Assembly (NCBI GenBank): GCA_001839685.1 | Contig: MLAK01000562.1 | Location: 20,182-84,181, forward strand | Length of the DNA: 64,000 nt | Direction: 5' to 3' | Source: Tritrichomonas foetus | Lineage: Eukaryota; Parabasalia; Tritrichomonadida; Tritrichomonadidae | Shown here: piece by piece, positions 6,426-16,900 of the stretch | Layout: each line of letters starts with the position of its first letter | Numbering within the stretch: position 1 is the stretch's first letter | Notes under the pieces: model-generated | Databases searched by the model: none | Told to the model about the DNA's origin: nothing | The model's input: only the letters and a program-made list of their open reading frames with translations | Position numbers and translations under genes: made by a program

Positions 6426-9056
6426 ATGGATCAAGACACTTTGCCAGATCCAGCGACGTTTCAAAATATTCTTGAAGGGATATCTGTTTCCGATCAAGAA
6501 ATAGGTAATGCCTGCCGAAATCAAATCGAATTTCTACGAATTAATCATTTAAAAGCACTATTCGAATTATGTGCAGCCGCAATTCAACAGCCGAACGCAA
6601 CAAAGACAGTTTTATATAATTCACTTGTTGTATTAAATCGAGCATTAAAACCAGATTATCAGATATCACTGACAGATGTCAGAAAACAATGGTTTTCTGA
6701 CGATTATCAAAAAGCAAGAGAATATACTAAATTTTCAGTTGTTGAATGTGTTAAATCAGAATGGATAGAAGTTCGAAATCAAGCAGCCTTAGCAATTTCC
6801 TATTTACTTATTATTGAATTAGAAAAATGGAGTGATTTGTTTCCTTTTTTTGTAAATCAATTATATAGTGAAAGTTGTCCAGGTTCTGCTAAATCTGGAA
6901 TAATTGCAACATTTACAGAAGTTTTTCAAAATGGTTATGTTTTTAATCCGAACACAAAGCTTGAAGAAATTCCTAAAGAATTCTATGGTCTTGGTCAATT
7001 CATTCTTGTTCAATTGGGATCTGATATTCATGATGAACAAATTCATCTTCAATGTCTTCAATGCATTTATTCAATGATTGACACAATTCCTCAATTTTTC
7101 AAAGAAATCAATTTTATTAATCAATTGCTTCATACTTTGGAACTCCGATTTCCAAGTGCAACTGAAAGACTTTATCGACGATTTCACTATTTAATGTTTT
7201 TAATTTTCAAGAAATTTCATGATTTTGACAGCTCATTCATGAAAATTGTTTTTGAATTAACGGTAAAAGGATTTAAATCGCTCTATCGAAGTATTTCAAT
7301 GGATTTTTGGGGTTACATATATTTATATGAGAAAAAAAATCTTCCATCTGATGGAAGACCTCCATTCTTTAATACACTTACAGCAGCTCAACATTTAGTT
7401 CCACTCCTTCTGGGAAATATTCAAGATATTATTGAACCGGAAAATGACCAATACAATGATCCAGATGCACTTGATTGGAATCATTTCGCAGTTTGGACAC
7501 TCAAAAGATTTCTTAAGGCTGATATTTATGTTCAAACAGCAAATTCACAAAAATTAAATATTTTACCAATGATTATTCAATTTCTTGACTTTTATATGGA
7601 TCAAGAAGATAGTATGGTTGTTTCATTAATCTGTTTATATGGATTACAAGCAATTTGTTTAAATAAGAAAAATCATACAGAAATGTTGGATAGTTATTTG
7701 CCGAAACAATTTAATTACATTTTATATAAATGTAATCATCCAACACAAAGAGTTTCAACAGTAGCCTTGATGCTATTATGTAGTTTTATTAAAACTTATA
7801 ATATTTTAGCCTCGAAAAATGATTTTGCACAACAAATTTTTCATTTAGTTTTGGGATTGATTGATCGTGAAGATTTAATTATCAATGAACAAGCAGTTAA
7901 ATTAATTGCAACATGTGCTAGTTCATTTCCTATTGATACTGTTCCTTCTTTTTATGGAAATTACATCGAAATCTTTAATAAAATGAATAAGAGTCCTTTT
8001 TATATAGATTCTAATTTGGTCAGTCATCCATATAAAATTTTGTATGTTTTGTTTACAAATATAATCAATCATTCTGAATCTCTAAAAAGCAGTCTTCCCG
8101 AATTAAATAAATGTGCATTATCTCTTTTAACTTTAATGCTTGACCAACTTAGACAAAGCTTTGGATTAATGATACAATATCAATATCAATTATCCAGTGC
8201 TATTTTACGTTTAATAACTTGCTTGATTAAATTCTTAGGCGAATCATCAAGCAATTTTATAGAAAATATAATTCAAACATTTGTTGATATTATAAATCAT
8301 CATGATTCCCTGATTGAAGATGCGCTAAATGTATTAGCAATAATTTTCTCATCGTGTAGGAATAATTTTATTCGATACCAAGCTCCTATTTTGGACTGTT
8401 TACAGCGTTGTATTTCCATTCCAAATCCTAGCATTATTGGGTCAACTGCATTTACAATTGGACTCTTCTTTAAATTTGCGAAAAGCATGGGTTATGACTA
8501 TGTTGTTCAACCAACTCAGAAATTATTTAATTTACTTCTTGATCCATATGTTGATAATAGGAGAAGTTATTATGCACAAGTTGTTTATTCTATTGCTTTA
8601 ATTATTGAAGGAGTTGGAAAACTTATTCCTTTGAATTACCGAGATGAATATTTAAATAAAATTTTAACTTTAAGTGGAGCTCCTTTTAATCCAAATAATG
8701 CAGATGAAATGGAAGAGATAGTATTGATGTTTGGATCAGTATCATATGGATTGAAAGCACTGATTACTGTTTTTAATGATGAAGAAGGTTTTATGCAAAG
8801 ATTTGAATCACAAAGAAAGAGGAATAAAATTATTCTTTATTTGATTCAAATTGCAAAATTAAAAGCATATTCTGAAGAAACAATGTTTAATCACTTTGGT
8901 TTATTGTTGAAATTCATTAATATAACAGGATCGAAATTTAATGTTTCACTTCATAATGCATATATCAAAAATTTTGTCCAAAGAGGTGAAGAATCTCACG
9001 ATGTTAATTTGAAATTGATTGCAAAAAGAATCTCTTCCGAGTTGGATCGTATGTGA
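6426..9056 (+). CDS. Importin-beta-like karyopherin (HEAT repeats)
   Basis: 876 residues from ATG 6426 (the frame continues upstream only from a TTG at 6405). The N-terminus (MDQDTLPDPATFQNILEGIS, then QEIGNACRNQIEFL) has the layout of the importin-beta N-terminal repeat, in which paired helices bind RanGTP. The rest is helical HEAT-like repeats, for example EWIEVRNQAALAISYLLI, HLQCLQCIYSMIDTIPQF and DREDLIINEQAVKLIATCA. The length matches importin-beta1 (about 870). It should carry import cargo through nuclear pores under Ran control. An acidic-loop-like stretch (EPENDQYNDPDALDWNHFA) lies mid-protein, as in importin-beta1. Another import-type beta karyopherin is possible; the superfamily call is firm. 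Confidence 0.75.
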   Translation: MDQDTLPDPATFQNILEGISVSDQEIGNACRNQIEFLRINHLKALFELCAAAIQQPNATKTVLYNSLVVLNRALKPDYQISLTDVRKQWFSDDYQKAREYTKFSVVECVKSEWIEVRNQAALAISYLLIIELEKWSDLFPFFVNQLYSESCPGSAKSGIIATFTEVFQNGYVFNPNTKLEEIPKEFYGLGQFILVQLGSDIHDEQIHLQCLQCIYSMIDTIPQFFKEINFINQLLHTLELRFPSATERLYRRFHYLMFLIFKKFHDFDSSFMKIVFELTVKGFKSLYRSISMDFWGYIYLYEKKNLPSDGRPPFFNTLTAAQHLVPLLLGNIQDIIEPENDQYNDPDALDWNHFAVWTLKRFLKADIYVQTANSQKLNILPMIIQFLDFYMDQEDSMVVSLICLYGLQAICLNKKNHTEMLDSYLPKQFNYILYKCNHPTQRVSTVALMLLCSFIKTYNILASKNDFAQQIFHLVLGLIDREDLIINEQAVKLIATCASSFPIDTVPSFYGNYIEIFNKMNKSPFYIDSNLVSHPYKILYVLFTNIINHSESLKSSLPELNKCALSLLTLMLDQLRQSFGLMIQYQYQLSSAILRLITCLIKFLGESSSNFIENIIQTFVDIINHHDSLIEDALNVLAIIFSSCRNNFIRYQAPILDCLQRCISIPNPSIIGSTAFTIGLFFKFAKSMGYDYVVQPTQKLFNLLLDPYVDNRRSYYAQVVYSIALIIEGVGKLIPLNYRDEYLNKILTLSGAPFNPNNADEMEEIVLMFGSVSYGLKALITVFNDEEGFMQRFESQRKRNKIILYLIQIAKLKAYSEETMFNHFGLLLKFINITGSKFNVSLHNAYIKNFVQRGEESHDVNLKLIAKRISSELDRM

Positions 9057-9204
9057 ATAATATAGTTTCATGAATTCTTTTAATTGTTCAATCATTTTAT
9101 GAATACTTTCAAGAAACGGACGATCATCAATTCTATGAAAACGACCATTTAAATAATCAAATACATGCTTTTATCAAAAAGTTGATTTTTATTCAAAGTG
9201 ATTC

Positions 9205-10560
9205 ATGCTTGACGAATTTACTAGAATTATCAGAGAAAATAAAGATGTTTTATCTAGAATCACCACATTTAAGTTATATGACCAACCTGCAATGAACGAA
9301 ATCATTCTTTTATCAACGCCATTTCAAGATCATATATTTTCGACAAAAATTGAAATAAAAAATTGCTATGATACTGACCTAAGTAAATATCATCAGTTTT
9401 TAAATGAACAAACTTATCCGTTAAATCTTCGAATAGAATTATTAAAAAAGCAAATTGAAAAGCTATTTAATCATATAAGTTGTTTTAAATATGATGATTA
9501 TACCATGGAAAACATTGGACTTAAAAAATTTTTATTTGATGAAATTCTATCACTAAATATTTCACCCAAAATGATGAAAGAAATTCAAATAATCATTTGT
9601 TTATGTCAATTTTTTCGCTTCCTTACGCATTTTTTCCAGTTTGGCGAAAAATTCAACCTTTTACATCAAAATTCTCAACAAAGCTTCTCTAAAAATGACC
9701 AAAAAGAACTTGAATGTAATACTTCCAACATTTTTCAAATTAATGACTATCAGATGAAGATTCTAAGCCTTGAAGAACAATTGGTTGCGGCACAGAAGAG
9801 ACAAGCCATGTATAGAAAACGTTTTCTTCGATCACAAAAACTATTGACAGAAATTGAAAACAATCAAGAAAATTACTCAATTAAAGTTGACGAATACGAA
9901 GAACAAACAAAAGAAAGACTGAAAAAATTGTCATCAAGAATTAATGACTTCTCACTTGTTATGACAGAAGCTTTTCTTCTAATTGAAAAATTTAAAGAGC
10001 AAGCTCAATTATTTAACATAACTTTTGGGGTAAATCCAATTTCTGACAAATATTTTTACACAATTAAAGATGTTTCGCAAAAAGTTCACCAAATTAATGA
10101 AGAAATCGCAAAATTAGAACAAAATGAATTCTTTTCTTTGGTTGAAACCCAAAATTACATTTCCTTAGATGAAACTCAACAATTATTAGATCAATATATG
10201 GCTAAATATGCTGTTACAAATGATTTTGAAAACTTGTTGAACAAGCTCAAGACAATTTCTGAAAGATTTCAATCTGACCAAAATAAAACAAATTTGATTC
10301 CAATTATATCAAATGATAAAGTGCAAATGAATAAGTCTCATCAAAAAATCTATGAATCACTTGAACTTTTAAACATGAGAATTCAAACAATGAAACATCA
10401 AAAACCAGAAAAAAATATTCAACTGCGCGATTTAAATAATAAAGTTTTTCAACTTCAACAAAGAATAGTTTCACCTATTTTGGAAGATGAAAGTCACGAT
10501 TTTTGTTGCTGTGTGAATGATGCGATTTACAAATTCTATCAAATAAAACAAAAAACATAA
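9205..10560 (+). CDS. Hypothetical protein with central coiled coil
   Basis: 451 residues from ATG 9205. The first 150 residues look globular and helical (MLDEFTRIIRENKDVLSRIT, FRFLTHFFQFGEKFNLLH). A clear coiled coil follows at about 185-250 (MKILSLEEQLVAAQKRQAMY...KVDEYEEQTKERLKKL), then further helices and a short CCC near the C-terminus (DFCCCVNDAIYKF). No known family is recognised; a centrosomal or cytoskeletal protein would fit. A promoter-like AAAAAGTT lies at 9176-9183, 22 bases before the start. The giant coiled-coil gene follows on the same strand. Confidence 0.75.
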   Translation: MLDEFTRIIRENKDVLSRITTFKLYDQPAMNEIILLSTPFQDHIFSTKIEIKNCYDTDLSKYHQFLNEQTYPLNLRIELLKKQIEKLFNHISCFKYDDYTMENIGLKKFLFDEILSLNISPKMMKEIQIIICLCQFFRFLTHFFQFGEKFNLLHQNSQQSFSKNDQKELECNTSNIFQINDYQMKILSLEEQLVAAQKRQAMYRKRFLRSQKLLTEIENNQENYSIKVDEYEEQTKERLKKLSSRINDFSLVMTEAFLLIEKFKEQAQLFNITFGVNPISDKYFYTIKDVSQKVHQINEEIAKLEQNEFFSLVETQNYISLDETQQLLDQYMAKYAVTNDFENLLNKLKTISERFQSDQNKTNLIPIISNDKVQMNKSHQKIYESLELLNMRIQTMKHQKPEKNIQLRDLNNKVFQLQQRIVSPILEDESHDFCCCVNDAIYKFYQIKQKT

Positions 10561-10938
10561 TAAAATATACTATATTAGCAATATAACTGTTTTTTATGAT
10601 AAATATCATTCTTGCATATTCAGTACTGGGTTTTTCGAGATTTTGATTGTTCTTAGCTCATTCAGATAGATCTGAAATGCTTATTTTATACGCTCCTTTC
10701 GACAAGATATACAATTCCATATTTTCCCATTTATCAAGGCATTAAATATCGCAATCACATGAATTCTCCTTATGTCAATTTCGGATATAGAAAATGAAAT
10801 TGTATCACATTCAAATCTTGAAACAAAATTTTAATAATGCCGATAACATTGTTTGAATTATGCGCAATTTTGGATGAAAAATGACAACTATTGTGTGTAA
10901 ATGAAAAAACGTGTTTTATAGAATCAAGATCTGTGTTG
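10561..10938. other. Intergenic between two coiled-coil genes
   Basis: About 380 AT-rich bases holding the 3' end of one gene and the presumed promoter of the next. I see no RNA gene or repeat. The reading frame of the next gene extends back to 10891 only with TTG as start. Confidence 0.4.
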
Positions 10939-13900
10939 ATGTCTAAAAATCCCCTTGAATCATCAGCAGCAACAAGGGTTGGTTTGGCACGTCATCGTCC
11001 ACTTTCAATAAAACCATTAACATCAAATCAAAAATCAACAACATCAAGTCTTCCTGATGGATGGTATTATAATGAAACGAAAGAATCTGATTTCTGGAAC
11101 GATATCGAAAAATCAAGTGTTTCCAAAAACGAAATTCATAATGATTTACTAAAACAAACTGAACAGATTACAGATTTACAAGATACTTCAAATAAGATTC
11201 GCTTTCTTGTAAATCAGTTTGATGATATTGATCAAGATACATTGATGTTATTAATGCAATTATATGATAATGAAACAGGGGATGAAGCTTTTGATCAGCA
11301 AATGATAATGAATGATTCCAAAACTCATATTTTAGATTTTATGGGGCAATTGAAAGATATAGGAGATTCACAAACTACATTAATGGAAACTTTACGATTT
11401 TGGTTTACATCATTAACACAAAACTCACAAACAGGTGATAATGAAGTCAGTATAGATGATCTTCCAGATGTAACTGATATTTATGATAATCTTTCTGAAA
11501 TAGTAAAAGTCTATACTGAAAAGTCCGAACAGGCTGCATGTTTGCATAATGATATGAATGATTTTTGGTTCAAGCAAGTTGCTTCCTATAAACGAATAGT
11601 TATGTTGAGAGATGAAGAAATCAGAAAATTACAAAAATCAATACGTGATGCATCAGTTGCAGCACAAGCTCGCAGGGCTCGTAAAAAAGTCGAAGACAAA
11701 GTTCAAGAGCCAGTAAATATGCAAAAGGAACAACTGGAAAAACAGCTGCGATTGAATCAAGAAATGAAACAACAAATTGAAAAACTAAAAAGAGAGTTGC
11801 ATGAAAATGAAATTCAGAAAGCAGCTTTGAGCTCCATTCGAGGAAACTCTACAGATAAACTTAAAATTGAATTAATGGAAAAAGATTCCGATATCAATAC
11901 TTTAAAAATTGAATATGAAACTAAGAATTCTTCTCTTCAAGCTTTGATAAATCAATTAAATGTGCAAATTGAAGTTCTGAAAAAATCATTACAAGAAAGT
12001 GAAGAAAAATATACAGATCTTTTAAATAAACATCATCAAGTTCAAAAAGATAGAGATGAGCTTGATGAATCTCTTCAAAAACAATTAAAATTGTTATCAA
12101 TTGAAAGAAAGAAAAATGAAGTGACTCCTCACATTGTTGATGAATCTCCAATTGATAGGCATGAGCTTTATGAAGCAGAAATGAAACACCAAGATGAGAT
12201 AAGGAGCCTTAATATGCGTCATCGTGAAGAAATGGTTTTACAAGCAGAAACTATTCGGGAAAAATACTTAACTGAAAGAAATAAATTGTTATCAAGTCTT
12301 GAATCAGAAGATACGAGTTCATTACTGCAATCCATTTCGGATGAATGCGACAAAAAAATTCAACAGCAAAAAGATGATTTCGAACAGCATGAGCACAGTT
12401 TAATTCAAGGATGGGCGGGGAAAGTGGCTTTACTTACAAGACAATATGAAAACCGAATAAAAGCGTTGAATGCAGCCCATGAAGTTGACTTGATAATGGC
12501 AAAAGATGCTGTAAAATTTGAAGTTAAAAAAGCTGAACTTGATTTAGAAGAAAAGTATAATACACAATTACTAGAAATTGGTAGAGAAAAACAAGAAAAA
12601 TTTAATGATTTTCAAAGGCATTTGGATAAAATCCAATCTGAAAATGACTCACTGAGTGCTGAAAATCAAAAATTGTTTAAACAACTAACCGCAGTTAATA
12701 TGGAGAAATCTGTGAATAACAATAAAATTAATATTGATAGAGAAGAGTTAATTGAAAGCAACAAAAATTCGCCTCAAAAGGTAAGTTCAGCGTTACAAAG
12801 TCAACGAAAAGCACAAAAAATTATGAAGCAATCTGAAAAAGAAAAACTTCAAGAAAAATATGCCATGAAGCTGAAATTAATGAAAGAAGAAATGGATGAT
12901 CAATTAAATTGGTCTCTTGAAAAACAGAAAAATTTTTATGAACGAGAAATTAATAAGCAAATAATTGAACATCAAAAAGATATGAGAGAACGTTTAATGG
13001 AACTTCAAGAGGTTATTGTTCAACTCCAAGATTCAGATTTAATGAAAAAAGATCCAGAAGGTGGAAGCAGTGCAGTTAATAGTTTAATGGATGAAATATC
13101 AACTGCATTTGAGCAAATGAATGCTCAAGTAGAATCATTAGACCAAAATCCAAGTGAGCCCACATTAACAGTGAAAGAAGCAGCTGATAGAACTAAAAAA
13201 CTAACTGACAAATTAATTCAATTAGCAAATGAAAACCAAGAGTTAAGAACATCCCAAGTATTTAAAGAACCTCCAGAAGATATCATCAAGCAATTACAAG
13301 ATAAAATTGCTTATTTTGAAGCTTTACAAACCGATGATCAAAAATCAGCAGCTGACAAACTTAAGCAAATTGAAGATAAATATAAGCATGAACTTGATGT
13401 TAAAGATCAGATGCTCCTTAATTTTCAGAAAATTAATAATCATTTTAATCGAATTTCAAGGAAGAAAATCGAATCTATTCTAATTTGTGATTTTGGACCC
13501 AAAGAAATTGATGATGATCTTCATTTAACAATGATGACATCTCCACTTCGCTCATTTGTAGGGAGGAAAAAAGTTAATAATAAGAAAATTAGTATTAATG
13601 AAGTCATATGTGATTTTGATGTATTTGAAGAAGAAGAAATTAAACTTGTTGATCCAAGAATGAAAAATTATATTAATGATAATAATCCTCTTGTTAAGGC
13701 CATTCCACCATCAACAATTTCAGCCCCTGTTGAAAACAGTAATCAACTTGATAAGCCACCAATTTCCTATATCTCAAAAACTTCAAGGAAATATGGACGT
13801 AGGAAAATCGCCTATACTCTCACACAATCAGTTCAAACTGATAAAAGGAAAAATGAATTATTGGTTTCAACAAATGAAATATTTGAAATTCCTGAAAAAA

Positions 13901-16900
13901 TACAGAATGAAGGAAATCATCGACCAGTTGCCTTTTTAATCGATGAAAATCTTCAATCAATAATTGAAGCCGATATTATTCCTAATCATGAAGAAAACGA
14001 GCAAAAATTGGTGAGAGATATTGTATGTGAAGTATTTGACAGGTTGCCTACTTCTAAAACCAGTGATAAGCAGACATCACCACAAAAAATGACACCCACG
14101 TCTGATCGCAAAATGCTTGATATTTCGTATGAAGATATCAAACTATCAAATTACACGTCTCAAAAAGATTCTCGAATAACGAGTCAATCAGTTTCACCTC
14201 GCGCCAAGGCATTAAAGATCCCACATTTATCTCTTGTTATTATAGAAAGTGTTTCAATCACCCCAAACGAAAAAGTAGTTTTGGCCTACTCAAATATTTT
14301 TACATCTTTTTCACAAGAACCAATTCTGGTTAAAGAAATAAATAATGTAATTCAACAAATACCAACTATTAATAGTACCAGTTCATTAGAACATATGGAA
14401 CCAATCTTACTCAACAATTATAAGTTGTCACATGCTAAAAATGAATTAAACATATCAAATGAGCTCATTTTAAATGAAGTATTAAGTGTTGATTTCCCAT
14501 TAAGAAATTCACACTGTGAAATATTTGATTATTTTCATATAAAGGACAAAAATAATGAAAAAGATGTTGTTTATCAAATAACTAATGGTAACAGCTTCAC
14601 TATATCAGCAAAGAAGAATGAATCGATTCTGAACTCTTCTAATTTAATAATTATCGATATTCCATACTCACCTGCAAATCATCCTGAGCTGAATGAAACT
14701 GTTAGACTGCACATTCAAGAACTAGAATCAGAACTCAATGAACTGAAAGGAAGACCTCAAAATCCACCTGAAGTTTCTATCATTCTTCAAGATGTTAAAC
14801 TGGAACCCTTGAAAAAAATTGAAGTTGGAAAGTCATATATGCCACTAACTCCTGAAGAAGTATTAAAGCTTAAAAGAAAGAAACCAGTAGTCATAACTAA
14901 TGTGAAACAAAATCAAAATGATAAATCCAATGAAAGTCTCTCAACGATTGAAGAAAGAAATGAAAAGTTGAACACCTCCCAAGAGAGCTTTTTTTCAAAC
15001 GATGAAAATAGTAGAAACAAGGAAGATAACTCAAGATCATCAACAAGTAGCACTAAAACTCGTTCATCTACAGTTACAGCCGTATCTGGTGAGTCATTGG
15101 GTCTTACAAGAGAATTATCAACAGTCAGCTATGATGCGGATCCTTTTGCAGCAGCTCGGCAAATTTTAAAAGCATCTATCATATATACCAAGCGATTTAT
15201 TGATGAGGAAACAGAACTATTTTCGCAGTTAGGTGAAACAACTGCCGGTTATGATGCATACATTAATGCGTCAGGTGTAACTGATGAAGCTCATTTTTCA
15301 TTTTTAACTTCTATGAATGCTACTAAAAAGAATCTTGATGATCATTTAGGGCAAGCTTTCCAATTAAATTTAGCCAATGAACAACTTATGGGAAGATTAT
15401 CCCAAATGACAATGGAATATAAAAAGGCATTGAAAAAAATCAAAGAATTAGAAGATAAAGATACCAGGGAAACACTTGATATTCAAAAAGAGTTGTTATC
15501 AAATATTTCAACATATGAAGCAAATTCTGAATTACCACAATCGATGGCACAGCTTGAAACACTTCAAAAACTCGAACAATCATTGAATTTAATAGAAAGT
15601 CTTGGATTAATTGATAGTCCTGATTTATTAATCAGGAAACAAGAATTACTCTCAATTATAAAGGGGTATGAGTCCAAGCTTACACAAAATATCGATGTTT
15701 CGCAAAACGAAATGCAAGACATCATTGTACAAACGCAAGATTTCATCGGTGGAATTAAAGCACCATCTCCAAGACCTTCATCACCAAATATTACTCCAGA
15801 TGATGAAGAAATCGTCGATCAAAGTATCTCAAAAATCAAGGCTGATCTCAAAAGAATTCGAAAAACCAGAGATTCGTTAAGAAGAGATCTTAAAATTGAA
15901 AAAATGAAAGTTGAAACGCTTCAACAGCAAATTATCACTCTAAATAATCAATTGAAAGCAAATCAAGAAATAAATCAAAACGATTTACTTGCATATAAAG
16001 CTGAAATTGATCAATTAAAAGGTGTACATAAGGGTAAAGATAATGAAGATTTAATGGGACGATTATTAAACATGACCGCACTTATCGAATCAGCAAAAGC
16101 TGAAAGAGATTTGTATAAATCCAAATCGCAGGATGCAGAGGAAGCGTTAGTCATAAAAGAAGACACAATTGATCAATTGAATAAACAACTTGATATTTTA
16201 ATGTCAACTGAATGTAAATCAATGAGTGAAGAAATAATGTTTAAAGATGTTGATATGGAAAGATTAAGAGAAGAAAGAGAAGCAGATTTAATTATGTCAA
16301 ATCAACAAAAGCAACAATTGGAATCGGCAATAGCTCAAAATAAACTCATTTCTAAAAGGTGTAACGAATTAGAGCAACTATTAATTCGTTCAAAACAAGA
16401 ACTTCGAAAGGCTAGAGACACAATTGATGATCTAAATCTGAAAAATGCACTCGGACTCAAATTTGAATCTGAACAAGAACCTAAAGTCAACAAAGCAACA
16501 CAAGTTCATTATGTAACCAAACCAAGAGTGCATGTAAAATCCGAAGATAATTTTAATAAGAAAGTAATTGCAACTCATACAGTGAAATCGGATGAAAATC
16601 CAGTTCACTCGACTGACATCTCTGATAATACCAAAAAAGAGGATAATAAAATTACTGTTGTTGATTCAAGAACTTCTTCATTATCTGATGTAAAGCTCAA
16701 AATTCCAACACCAACAGAATCACCAATTCATCTTTCACACCAAAACTCCAAAATTTTTACATCAACTTCCTCAATGCTGCATGCCTCAAATCAAGGAAGT
16801 GAAGGTGAATTTGAAAATGAAATTGATTCTGAAGATTTAGATACAGTTGCTGAATTGATTGATCCTTTTGAAAATGAAGGAAGTCAGAGATATGTTTTTG

